Positions 51,925-63,661 of a stretch of DNA of 64,000 bases are shown here, piece by piece. The notes beneath the pieces were generated by a model. It saw nothing but the letters and a program-made list of their open reading frames with translations. It did no database searches and was not told where the DNA came from. Position 1 is the stretch's first letter. Every line of letters starts with the position of its first letter. The position numbers and the translations under genes were made by a program. Origin of the DNA: Alloascoidea africana (taxonomy: Eukaryota > Ascomycota > Alloascoideomycetes > Alloascoideales > Alloascoideaceae); contig JAKTTT010000022.1 of assembly GCA_030581615.1 (NCBI GenBank), positions 248,001 through 312,000 of the forward strand. The letters run 5' to 3'.

Positions 51925-52509
51925 TCTTAGCCACCCTCCCTTTGGAAAAGCTTGTATGAATGACATCCATATTTGCTTGAACTTTTAGTTTCTTCTTCAT
52001 GCTCTTTGTTCTGTGTTTTTTTTTTTTGAAACTTGTCAATCTATTCGCCTTTTTTTTTTCTTTTTTTTAACTGATTGATATGATGCGATGTGATAATGAT
52101 GATATTAAGAGTACTAGAAATCTGTCTGTCATGTTTTCATGTTTCTTACTTTTATTACCAAAACGAGAAGAAAGAAAGAAAGAACTCCCCTTCCTCAAAA
52201 ATGAAAAAAATTCAGTCCTCCCTGTTTTCCCCTGATTATCAACTCATATCCTACCTCATTCACTGGCTACTCCAAATATATATATATATGTATCTTTTGT
52301 TTTTCTCTAACTTTATCTATATCTTTGTACATGTTTTGCCATTTGAGAATGCAGATATATCAAGATGACGCTTTTGTTGTATGCAAACTGCTTTTAAAGA
52401 TTGAGAGATTCAAATAGACAGACAGCTATTTACATATTAAACGTTTTCTCACTCCAGCCACAAAGGAATTGTTCAGTAATCTTCAAACCTTCCAGAAAAG
52501 ACTCCAACT
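51925..52509. other. Spacer between KH protein and next gene
   Basis: A 585-base AT-rich spacer on one transcription direction. It has T-runs near 52018-52065 and a TATATATATATG stretch near 52278-52290. The promoter of the gene at 52510 would lie here. No gene is seen. Confidence 0.5.
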
Positions 52510-53863
52510 ATGGATGATATGGATGTCGATCTTCCCCCAGCTGACCATGAACCAGGCTTTGGAAATAGTTCGCTTGATGAGAGCGCTGTGAATTTCGAAA
52601 GCGTCATTGATCATGCCATCGCCGTCAAATCACACAGCACTTCTGGTGGTCCTACCACAACCCCTTGGACCAGCAGCGAAACGATAGATACAAAATTAAA
52701 GGGTTTGGGGTTCAGTGGCCATCTCAGTCAAACTGTCCTTGCTGAACTTGACGGTAGAGCCAACCGTAGGTGTTGTTTTGCGACCCGTTTATCACTTTTT
52801 TTCCCTTCCCCTTTGTGCTTTTTTTTTTTGTCCACGCTAACCAGATCCTCTGTCAAACTGTGTTTTTTTTGGAACATTCGATTGTCTAGAGATTTCAGCA
52901 ACAAGAGAGCTCAAAGATAACGATTTAGCTTCTAATAGGAGTCATGGGGTTGGTGTTAAAAACACAGGAACAAGGTTTACAAGCTTACATGAAGCGAGCT
53001 TTGACGAGATGGAATCTATTCAATCTCACTATAGTGTATCTCCAGACTTGAAAAAAACAAAGTTTCGATTTGTATTTGGAAAAGACAAATCACTTAAGCT
53101 CGGTACTGAAAGACAGTTTACTTTACAAGGCTCTAGAATTCCATGCTTCCGTAATAATAGAAGAATATGGGAGCGAGGGGCTGGTCCAGTGGACAAAGAT
53201 CAAGACTTGAGAACCGATACAGGAAAGAGACTTAACAAGATAAACTCAATATCAAATGATTTAAAAAGAAGAAAAACAAGCCAGAACACACACACGAAGA
53301 TCCATGATTCACGGACGACGGTGCCATCATCGGTCAAGAGCAGAAGCTTTATACCCCAAATTCGAGACTCAATAGGTTCTCTTGACTTTCCAAAGCAAAG
53401 ATCAAATCCAGAGAGGAAAAACCAACTGGCTTTTCGAAATAAGCCGAATTTTCCATCTAGTCTTTTACGGTCAACAAGTCATGACATGGAAATCGACAAA
53501 CAAGCTCAGTGTTCTACAAAATCCCGAGCGTTTAGTGACTCCGTTACAACGGATGCCAAGGCCAGTTCAAACTCATATAAGGTGAATGAAATCATCAAAA
53601 AAACTCTTGGTTTGAAGAAAAAAGCGGAAACTTCAAGGCCATCCTCACAACCCAATATTAATCCCTATGTTTTGGGAGCTGAACGGGGAAGATCCTCTGT
53701 GAAGCAAAGCCAATTGAATAGCACATCACCTCCCCTATTGTTCAACTCCAGGAGTCAGCAAGTAAAACCGAGCAAAATTCCAATATCTAAATCTATTCAA
53801 AATCATGAAACAATGCCCATTACGGCAAAATCAAGACCTAGCTCTCGCTCATCTATCCAGTGA
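52510..53863 (+). CDS. Basic, largely disordered protein, unknown
   Basis: Two exons are proposed, 52510-52753 and 52890-53863, giving 405 residues. The intron has a GTAGAG donor, a GCTAAC branch and a TCTAG acceptor; the donor is not ideal. Exon 1 is acidic (MDDMDVDLPPADHEPGFG). Exon 2 begins ISATRELKDNDLASN and is Ser/Lys/Arg-rich with no recognised domain. It includes SFIPQIRDSIGSLDFPKQRS, a positively charged helix KVNEIIKKTLGLKKKAE and SRPSSRSSIQ at the end. Such composition is common among spindle, chromatin or cortical factors, but I do not assign one. The splice choice is inferred from frame continuity across the intron. Confidence 0.55.
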
Positions 53864-54088
53864 CCAGATGCGTGAGAGTTTCATTTTTTCACTCTTATTT
53901 ACGAATATTAGAAAGAGATAAATGAGAACTAATCGCAAATCACTGATACAAAAATTCCCATTGGCTTAGCATGTTCCACACACTATTTTTATTTCAATAG
54001 CATCAAACCTGCAAATTTTCTGGCTGAATCATAACACGATATCCTCAAACAACTTTTCCTTTGCGATTTCTTTTGACTACAATTAAAA

Positions 54089-57000
54089 CTAAAATACCTT
54101 GGGAGTAGCAAAGGAAGCAGAATAAATCTAGAACCGATTGTTTGATTAATAACTTTTCTCCAAACTTGCATTAGAAATAGAATCATGACACTTACCACCC
54201 GATCCACGTAGCTCGTATTCGAGTCTGTCCTCTTGGAAATGTACTCTTTGATCACATAAGGTTTTAGTTTAGATAAACTTCCCTCTCTGATCAAAGACGG
54301 AAGCATTTGTAATCTAGATGACAAATCGGTTAGCGGTCGAAATCGTGGACATATAGAAATATGGGGCGAAGAATACTTACTGTACAGCAAACAAACTGGC
54401 AACTTCTCGCAAAATGGTATAGTCTTCGCTAAGCGATGGCATATTCCACTCTTCAATTGCATTTTGGTATCGTCGTATATCCCTAGAAAGTAAAGTTAAT
54501 ACTTTTCTTGTGAAAGACTCTTCCTGAATTGTATACTCACTTTGTAAGGACAAGTGCGCCAGTAGGACTGACTTGAAATTTCTTCAAGTGTTCCAATAAA
54601 AGATTCTTTATTCCGGTGCCCACCTCTTTTAAAAACCGTTCCAAGTTTTCCCCGTCAAGTGCTTTCCGGGCTTCGATGTTGACAACGGAAATGTACCAGG
54701 AGGCCTCCTCACAGGCCTCAGTGTCCTCTTCTATTGGATCTTCTCCAGAAGCGGCATTAAAGTCTTTCTTTTTCTGCTTTGAAAGTGCGTTTGTGATTTT
54801 ATTCAGACACACTAGAAGAATTAGTTAATGCAACGATCGCTCGTAATGGCAACAATAATCAAAAACATACTATCAATTGAATCTTTTAGGGTAATGTTGA
54901 TTGCCGATTCGCTCTTTGTCAGATACAGATTGATGGTATCTGTCATCCGCTTTCTAATATCTGTAGAACTGGCAGCAAGCGGTAAAATGACCGTTCGAGC
55001 GGTATTCGAAATCAAGTGCTGAATACCACCTGCAATTTGAATGATGCTGAGATAACTCAAATCAATATCGTTTCTTGTGTCTTGTCTCGTCTCAGCGAAT
55101 GACAACTCAAGCGCAATATCGACATAGGACTTGCCAGTGCCATCGATCAAAATGTCTAGTATTTCAAGTCCATTTGCTGCAATTTGGGCCTGTGGTGTTA
55201 ACTCGATCACCCTCGATACAGATTCAACGGCCGCCATTAGCATCCGTGTAACAGTCTCGCTATCCAGTAATAGCTTTCCCTGCTTGGAACCATCATCACT
55301 TCCTCCTGCCACGGAGTCTTTTGAGTCACTTGAACGATCAAGCTTCAGCTTCATATACTGACTCAGCTGATTGAACTTGCCCCGTTCATTGCTCTTTTCC
55401 CCGGACAGGTTATCCGATGATGACTTGCTGTAATATCCATTCTGAGAGACACGAGCAAGCAAAGGACGGTCTTTAAGAGCTTTCTTTTGTGACTTTTATA
55501 TGGTTTAGTATAATCATCTTGATCGAGTAATCAAAATTTGTACTTACATGGGCCTCGTTAAATGCCCACAGATTAGAAGCAAAAATCTCTTCAAGGCTCT
55601 TCTTTTCTCTTTCAAAATACCTGCTATCCCCAATATAAGAGTAAAAAAGCTCATTAAAAGAGTGGTCAACCATCCCTATTAAAGAACCATTTTCGTCGAA
55701 TGGAATCAAGGTTTCTTTAAGCTCATTCACGAAAGAGTGAATCTTGGAATACGAAATGTGTAGGGCTCGAACATAGGCCAAAGTAGATATCGATTCCGCA
55801 GAGGCCAATAACAGCTCCAGTCGTTGTTGGATCTATAACAAAAAAAAGTAGAACGTTAGTGATACAACAAATCAATCAAACTTGCAAAAAAGTGTTTCCT
55901 ACAATTTGAGCAAATATTCTTTGTAAAAAAACCTTCAAAACGTCCGAAGGATTCTTGAATATCCGACTAATGGCAATCGCCTCACTTTTGATAGACTCCT
56001 GGATCCCATCAAGCAAATCTAAAGATGTTTTATCAAGGCTATATTCATGTAAGTCGGGATCGGAAAACCTTGTCCAGAGTTCTTCATTTTCCACAGTTGC
56101 TGTAATGCTCCCTAATAACTTGCTTTGATCCATGAATAGCTCGTGTTGGTTGATGTAAATCTGAACGACACTTGTCCCCCCGTTGAAATCAGTAAGAATC
56201 TCTGCTGAATCGCGCATGAGTCCTAGATCAACGTGCTTCAACCCATAATCGAACTGTTCTAATAAATCTTTCTCCATAATCTCGGCAAACTTATTGATAT
56301 CATCACGACACCGATCACTATTTTCAATCCCATTAATGTTCTTTGCAAGGGTGAGAAGTTGCCTTACAATTGACGCGCACTTTTTCTTTTCGATGCTAGA
56401 ACCTTTTCGAAGTTTGTCCAATTCCTCACTCGTTCGTCTCTTTAAAAAAGAGTTGTAGCATCGAACAAGGAACGCAGTCGCCTTGTATCGATCCCTTAGC
56501 CTTGATACCTTTTCTAATCTTTCACCTATTGGCGCTGTCTTTGAAGAAATCGTCCCAACATGCTCATTCAGCTCCGTAAATTGGTCATTTATAGTCTTGA
56601 AATACAAACAAATATTAGAGATTGACAATAGCAATTAAAGTCCAGTTTCTCGTTAAACTCACCTCTACTTTTTTGGAAAGATTCATAACAATTCGAACGT
56701 GATCCTTATCATAATTCTCCAACTCTCTTTCCAACTTCTTTCTCTTCTGCTCAATGTCATCCCCTAACCGGCTGAGTTCTTGAAGCGTGGCTTCAAACGT
56801 TCGAATGTATGGTTTAGGGTCCAGGTCTTTTCAAAGCAATTTATGCCACAAGGGCCAGGGATCCAATAGTCAGTACTCGGCAAAGGATTTTATATGTTGA
56901 TCTTTTGTATCCTCTAAAAAACTTACACTCCAGCGAATTCACCTCATACTCAGGTAACGCATGGTTCTTCCCCAGTTCTTCCACAAACTCCTTGACCGTA

Positions 57001-57133
57001 AAGTCCCCCTTTTATCAAAAATCGTTAGGAATGGTCCCAGTAGATGACACAATAATTGAAAAAGACATACAAGAAAGTTGTCTGGCGTCAACAGATCCCG
57101 GATCTTATCATCCAGGTCGTAGATTGAGTTCAT
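54089..57133 (-). CDS. SEC10: Exocyst subunit Sec10, ten exons
   Basis: Sec10 is an exocyst subunit that tethers secretory vesicles at growth sites and contacts Sec15. Ten minus-strand exons are proposed: 57133-57071, 57008-56927, 56826-56663, 56595-55903, 55832-55548, 55483-54871, 54811-54541, 54482-54381, 54313-54196, 54127-54089. Each of the nine introns has GT..AG ends, and all phases close, giving 809 residues (871 in S. cerevisiae). The order of matches is strong: MNSIYDLDDKIRDLL, DPKPYIRTFEATLQEL, DFNGGTSVVQIYINQHELF, AYVRALHISYSKIHSF, SKQKKKDF, and DIRRYQNAIEEWNMPSLSEDYTILRE. The last exon (13 codons) is the least certain; without the last splice the frame would run to 53989 with unlikely sequence. 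Confidence 0.9.
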
Positions 57134-57335
57134 TATTATTGTTGTGTCTTAGTCCTCCTGCTCAGAAACAGCCGTCATGCTGGTTCCTTCTGTGGAGGAG
57201 GAAGACATCCACCCACCCTCTTCCACCTGTCCTCCAAATCTTACAAACTGTATAGTTTTTATCGTTAATTTATAGCCAATAAATTACATGTCATAGATAA
57301 TGGTAATATACATCAAGTAAAAATAAAACTTTTGT

Positions 57336-60300
57336 TCAAACCCCTGTTCCATTATCGTCTTGTGGGCTTTCTTCATCTGAATAATCTGCCGCTGTTCCCG
57401 GTAAAAGGCTCAACTCTTTCAAATACAAATCACACATGTTAACATTTTGCTGAACTTGATCGGGAAGTATGCGATTTCTGAGTTCTGGTATAATCTCAAA
57501 TTTTGTGCTCTGCAATGTTTTAGGTGCCTGTTTAAACTCTTTATCTGTCTTTCCAGGAATATATTCTCGGCATTTGCTCTCGCTCATAGAATAGTGAGAA
57601 AAGAAGAACTTTCGTAAATCCAGGATTAAAACAAGAGTAGCCGACAACAGACCATTCTTATACCATCTTTCCTTTTGGTCTTCTGTGTGCAACCTTTCCT
57701 TTTCTTCTGAAATCACAAGGGAAAAATTTATCCCCTCACTAGCGATTAACCGGTCAATTCCATAAACAAACAGATATGCCTCATCCAGAGTTAAGAATGT
57801 GACTTCCGAAATGTTCAGGGAAGAATAAAGTGTAAAGTCCAGTAAATCTTTAGCCTCTTCAACGCTGATAGAAGAATAGCTAAAGTTATAAGATTTTGTT
57901 ATGCTGGTTATGAATTTTCTAGCCGAGGACTTTGAACCATTAATGACCGAGTAAAACAGGGCTAAAAAATATTTCTCTTCTAGAAAAGTGGTTGAAACTC
58001 TCTTTCTATAATGAACTGCTAGTCGTATGCCTTCAATGTAACTGTTCTCCACCAGAGATTCATACTTTTCATGCAAATTTCGATGCATTTCTGTTGCAAT
58101 TACACGAAAAGGTCTTTTGGAGGATGCCTCAAGTGCAATAACCGTAGGAGAACACAATCTTGGATTTGCATATCCTTGCTTGACAACAATCTCGAGGAAT
58201 CTCACCGCAGAAAAGGAATATGGGTCTTCTCCTTTTATACACAAACTGAGGATTTTGGACAGAAATCTCTGAACCAATGAAGAACAAATTCCATCGTGGT
58301 TGTACTTGGATGAGCTTCCATGAAAAACATCAACATCAAGCTTTGTATCCTTTGATGTCTTTGCTTTTTTCGATTTCTTAGTCTTGGTGTCATCATTTTC
58401 AGGCCTTTCGTACTGAAGAAACGAAATGAAACCCTGGATCATAGCATGCTTAATCTCTGCATCATCTCCTTCAAACTCTCTATCCAACACTTTTAAAACC
58501 GGTTTAACCATTAGAATGTTTGAATGCGTTATCGAGACGTTTATTATGTTCTTGATCGCCAATCTCCGGATCACATGGTCAATGCTCTCCCCACAGAAGC
58601 ACAAAAGCTGTCTTGTGAAAAGACTAACAACAGACTCACTGGGTTTCATAGAAACGCCTCCAGATAGAAACAGTTTCTTCTCAGGTTCAAAATTACAACC
58701 TCGTCCTAGCCATCCAACAAGTGATATCAGTCGAGCTAATTTGGCATCAGCAACCAACTCTTTTCTCTGTATAACTCGTTGAACATAGGGCATAAGCAGC
58801 TTTAAACACGAGAGTGCAGCTGTCGCTACTCTTTTAACATCTTTCCTCATGGTAGCTATTATCCATAGACATGGTACCGCCTCACCAAGCTCTTTCAAAC
58901 TGAATTTAGTTAACCGCTGCATAAGGGACTGTTGAGCTTCCTGTAAGAATTGAGGTCTCAATACTCCTACATGTTCTAGAGAATTCTTAAAGATTCTCAG
59001 AGTATAATAACACAACGTGTCGTCTAAAGAGCCATCATCTGTTAAATAGGCCTGTAGCGATAAAAGTTGTTCCTGTGTAATAAATGCAGCGTTGTATTTG
59101 GAAATCGTAGAAAGCAGACTCATAGATTTTGATAACATTTCCTTGTCTTCTCCATGTTCAATGATTCGGTCAAACAAACTTTCAACAATCAGCTCAAATG
59201 CAGAAAGCACCAATTGCTTTCGGTTGTTTTTCTCTTTATCTTTCTCCTCCTCCATAGTTGCAATTTCATCAATAAAGGTTGCAATAGCAATCTCATTTCT
59301 TTCATTTTTGGCAGCTGTGTCGATTATAACTTGCGTAGTTAAATTCGTCTTATCTCTCAAGGAATGCTCGGATTGAGTTTGCTTTGCTCGAGCTAGAGAG
59401 ATAAACCAAACATCAGCAAGCGCATCCATCGCAAGCTCTGCAATAGATTCCTCCTCATCATTAAATCTCCGAAGAAGGCGATCAGCAAGTTCGACTTTGA
59501 TATGACTCTTGTCCGTAATTGAGTAAATATCTTTCAGAATCTTGGTTACTCGTTTACGAACTCCAACGCTTGTATCATTTGCCCGATCACCAATGTCAAG
59601 ATAAAACTCCTCGGCGACCTCTGGCTTTGTGGTTAAGTATTTGCCCAATAAATCCACCGCAGAATCCCGCACCAAAGCAGAGCTGTCTACCAATCTAGTA
59701 GATACAGAGCTCTTAACAGCGGGAAGAGTTAACAAAGTTGGATCGCGGGATACCAAAAGACCAAGCGTCTTTAGAGCACGGCTTCTTGACTTGATTTTTT
59801 GATGAGCCAATGATCTTAGAATAAGATTCAAGAAATGATCATATGATTTGACCAAAGGCTGTGACAAAAGAACTCTGCTATAAACTTTTGTGATTTCTCC
59901 AGGGCTCGACTCTTCGTGTTCTATAGGCCAAGTTCCTTCATATATCGCACGCATAATCTTGTGGAATTCGAGATCAACTGCCACATAAAGCTCCGATTCT
60001 TTATCAGCAATCATTGATCTTAAAGCGATGATGCTATTGGACCACTTTAATAGTTGAAAGCCATAGGCGCTTAGAACGGAAGGTGATTTTACAGATAACT
60101 GTTGCAGGTAAATAAGGGTTTTGGCGGTAGCTGTGGATAACTCTTCGAGGTGGCTTGTTTCAAGATTGGGGGACAAATCTATCGTATCGCCCGATTGTTT
60201 CAGCAAAATCAATTTATAACCAATGTTTCCTAAAAGTTCCAAAGCAAAAGATTGAAGCATGGCTCCATAACTCTCGTTTTCCGTAATTCCAGAAAGAGTG

Positions 60301-62648
60301 TTCACAATTGCGAAAAGTAGTGTTTCTGCGGCTGGCCATTCGGGATACCCAACCACATTTTGCAAATCTTCAATAAGCATTTCAAAAATGTGTTTGTAAG
60401 TGGCATAGTTACCGCTTTTTGATATCCTTTGAATAAGAAACGAAGATATTTCAGTTGCATTTCCTATCGATCCGCCCATGTTTGCTTTGCAGGAATTACA
60501 AAATTGATCCGCATCCTCTAAAACTGTTTCTTTTTCTGAATCAGTAAGGGAGTCCAAGTGTGTTGTTGGAATGTTCCGAAACTTAAAGTCAGTCCGTCCA
60601 AACATGTGTAACAATCTCATAAATAAGGCAGTTACCAGCTGAATGTTGCCTCCTTGTGATAATTTGAATTGCCTTGCAACGACTTTGGCAGCGGGGAGCT
60701 TTTCCAGGTTTGTCAAGATTTCGTCCAGTATAAACGTTTGCTGATCATCTTTGGAAGCGAAAATATCACATAAAAGTTCCATACATGAAGCTCTCAATGC
60801 TTCAAAATTGGAGACTCCCAGTATTGAGTCTTTCTCTTTTGAATTTGCCTCTCCAAATATAACCATGATGGTCAAGAACTCCAGTCTTGTAACCGAACTG
60901 TCGCCAATCTCGCCAAGGTTCACAAATTCTCGCAATAGGTCAAGCACCCGGCATTGTTGCTGAACAAATCCGGCCAATATCTTCTTGAGCGAAGCAAAGT
61001 ACGAGTACTCAGATAAAGACTTTGAAGCCAGTGGAAGCAGAGCCCCTTCCACAACGTTGTAAGTCAACTTGATAAAAGGTTCGATAAAGTCCTCCACAAA
61101 GAGTTGTTTCTCATTTCTTCCGCATACTAAAATTCTCAATATAACTTTGGATGCCTTCATGGCGTTTTCTCCCACTTGTAACTGTTTCAGAATTTCCGAA
61201 GAGTTTGTTTCTTCAGAAAGCTCTTTCCAGTCGATTGAGAGGGCCTGATTGAAGGATCTACAACATAACGTTTCCAGCCTTAACAAAGTGTTCACTTTGA
61301 TATGTTCGATTATTTTAGAAGGAAACTTTCGTAGGATATCTTCCAACTCAATTAAAGTCGCATCTGATAGAGGCCTTTCAATTTCTTGGTCCAAAAGAAA
61401 GGGAAACCAAAGGTTGGTCGAAATAGTTGACTCATCACTATTTGCTTCTTCTTTGATCGTTTTCAAAAGGTTCCTGAACTTTTGATATTGTTTCCGATCA
61501 GCGTCCATCAACGAACGTTGTAATCGATCATCCAATTCGTTTACATCATCGGTTTTATGTTTTTTCCTTTTAGGATCTGTGTGCTTCTTTGGTGAACCAT
61601 GTGGTTTAGCAGGGCTGCTGTTCCCTTCCGGAAATTCGCTTCTTTGACTTTCAGTATTCAGATGAGTATATACTGGCTTTGTTGGTGGCATTTCATCTTC
61701 CCATGGTCTTTTCACAGCCAAGCCATTAGTACCTGGTTCATTGCTAACATTAACAACTGTGGGGACTACTTGTGAAGACGGTAAATTCGGGGGTCTATCA
61801 TCATGAGACCTATCTTGTGTGACAACCACTTGGGAGTACACCCTTGGTCGCTGTTCAGTTTGTTGAGGTGCTATAACAGAATTAGCACATGTATATGTTC
61901 AAAACGCCAGCCAAAATATACCTACATAGGTCATTCTTGGGCTCATACAGGTGTGTGTTTTGTTGTATCCGTTTATGTCTGTATTCATCATGCTCGAGAT
62001 TATTTTCGTCCTCTTGCTGCCGCGAAAAGCCGGTATAGGGAGCAGAAGACTGTCTCCTAACCATTTCATACTCTATAAACTTGTCAATGATCGGTTATCA
62101 TGAATATTTCTGTGCAACAGAACTTACCAGCTATATTAGTGGCGTTAAGGAGTCTGCTTGCAAAGGGGCTAAGGATACTTTCCCCTTGGTTCCCATTTCC
62201 TCCATTTTCCAAGGGAGAGGATATCTCTTTAAAGTTCCTTCAAAGGACAGTTGTTAATTGTATAATCAAGTCTCTAGAGATGAAAATGTATACATACAAC
62301 CAATCTGTATTCTGAGAAGCAATCTCATTTGCAAACTTGCCGATGATGTTCTCACTGTTCCAGTTTTGGTCCTGTCCTATTCTCTTAATTAACGTTGTAC
62401 CCTGATCCAATTCTTCTGGATTCAGCAGTCTCATATATATCGGTTCCACCGAAGATATCGAGGAGAGAGGCACCACTATGTTTATTTGTTAGAAAAAAAT
62501 AAAAAATAGTCACAACATTCGCGCTGCCACGGTGTATAAACAACGGCCAGGACATACCGTTCTGGGACGGAACAAGAGATACAAAAGGGCTATACTTCAT
62601 AGCGCTTTTGAAAGTCGACGGAACATTGTTTACCGGCTTATCTCCCAT
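57336..62648 (-). CDS. SCC2: Cohesin loader Scc2 (Mis4/NIPBL), five exons
   Basis: Scc2 with Scc4 loads cohesin onto chromosomes. Exons: 62648-62558, 62475-62298, 62237-62128, 62072-61926 and 61870-57336. They give about 1,686 residues, in the family's range (1,493 in S. cerevisiae). All four introns are in the first 780 bases. Donors are GTATGT, GTATGT, GTAAGT and GTAGGT, and phases close throughout. The N-terminal 330 residues are disordered and would carry the Scc4-binding part. A basic stretch (DPKRKKHKTDD) follows. The rest is HEAT-repeat hook, with HQKIKSRSRALKTLGLLVSRDP, SALVRDSAVDLLGKYLTTKPEVAEEFYLDIGDRANDTSVGVRKRVTKILKDIY and HVIRRLAIKNIINVSITH as family hallmarks. The N-terminal exons rest on frame logic, not on homology. 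Confidence 0.88.
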
Positions 62649-63148
62649 TCTTGAGGATGGGGGTGTGGGTAGTGCTTGTGGATTGTTGTCAGTTTGGCGC
62701 TTCTTTTCCCTTGACTACTCAGAGCGGTTCTGTTTCCCATAGAGCGCGTAGCTTTGTCCTGTGACAGGTAAGTGATCCAAATAACAACAAACAGAAGGGA
62801 CGAGTGGAAACGCTGGGATGGGCTGTGGCTGTGGTGGTGGCAGAGCGTGTGTTTTGGGAGATGCTGTCTACGAGATTCTGGGAAAAAAAGTGGTGATGCG
62901 TTGTAGACGGTTTTGGGAGGATGAGCGGATACAGAAGCAACACAGCCAAAGTGAGTGCAATCGACTAACTACGACGACACATACAACTACTCGAAATGGT
63001 ACTTATCTGAGAGACAGTGAGCCCAGAAACAAGATTTAAATGCAATTAACAGAGAATGTTATGTTCCCCTTTAAATACAAAACGAAGCTATCCTACTATC
63101 TTTTCGGTGAACAGCAGCTGCCAGTCAAAAAAATCCCAAAACAAGAAT
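62649..63148. other. SCC2 promoter and SDH4 3' spacer
   Basis: 500 bases between the SCC2 start and the SDH4 stop, both on the minus strand. A 77-codon minus-strand frame and a plus-strand frame near 62818 have no family features and are not called. Confidence 0.5.
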
Positions 63149-63661
63149 TTAGGCAGTCCATGCTTTCCTCACAAAGCCAGTTATGCCATCGTCGTTTGCA
63201 CTCATCTGGTAAATTCCATATAGCGAGACACCGGAGCCGAACATCAACAGGTACATTGCGTAGTGGTGGAACTTGCCGTAGACACGGACGGGGATATAGT
63301 CTATGATACACGACTGGAAACCGGCATAGCTGTGAAGAAGAAGCAGCGAACTGAGAGCAGCATCAACTCCGCCAGACAGAGATCCGGTGACAAAAGGGGT
63401 GACGATTAGAGGCACGATTCCGATAGTAATGACCCGCTCTGCGGTCCAGTGGGCAGAACCGTGTAGCTTATTCGGACTGGGGACTGGGGCCGCGTCGTTA
63501 ACGGTGCCGACAATATTTCCAGGTGGTTGAGGAATCTGTGGGAGAAAAGGTATGGTGATTGGGCGGATTCCAATCCGTGAGACGGTATTCAGGGTGGTTG
63601 GGATGGCTCTCCTCTGGAAAACAGGAGTAGCGAATCTGGCGGTGCTTCTGAGACCAATCAT
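63149..63661 (-). CDS. SDH4: Succinate dehydrogenase membrane anchor subunit Sdh4 (CybS)
   Basis: Sdh4 is the small membrane-anchor subunit of mitochondrial complex II. With Sdh3 it binds heme b and ubiquinone. The 170 residues begin with a presequence (MIGLRSTARFATPVFQRRAIP). KLHGSAHWTAERVITIGIVPLIVTPFVTGS starts helix 1. SLLLLHSYAGFQSCIIDYIPVRVYG carries the family signature; the H and the Asp-Tyr of IIDYI correspond to the heme and quinone region. A third helix AMYLLMFGSGVSLYGIYQM precedes the end. It is intact and intronless. The short exon-like spacing before SCC2 suggests no co-transcription. Confidence 0.93.
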   Translation of the reverse strand: MIGLRSTARFATPVFQRRAIPTTLNTVSRIGIRPITIPFLPQIPQPPGNIVGTVNDAAPVPSPNKLHGSAHWTAERVITIGIVPLIVTPFVTGSLSGGVDAALSSLLLLHSYAGFQSCIIDYIPVRVYGKFHHYAMYLLMFGSGVSLYGIYQMSANDDGITGFVRKAWTA

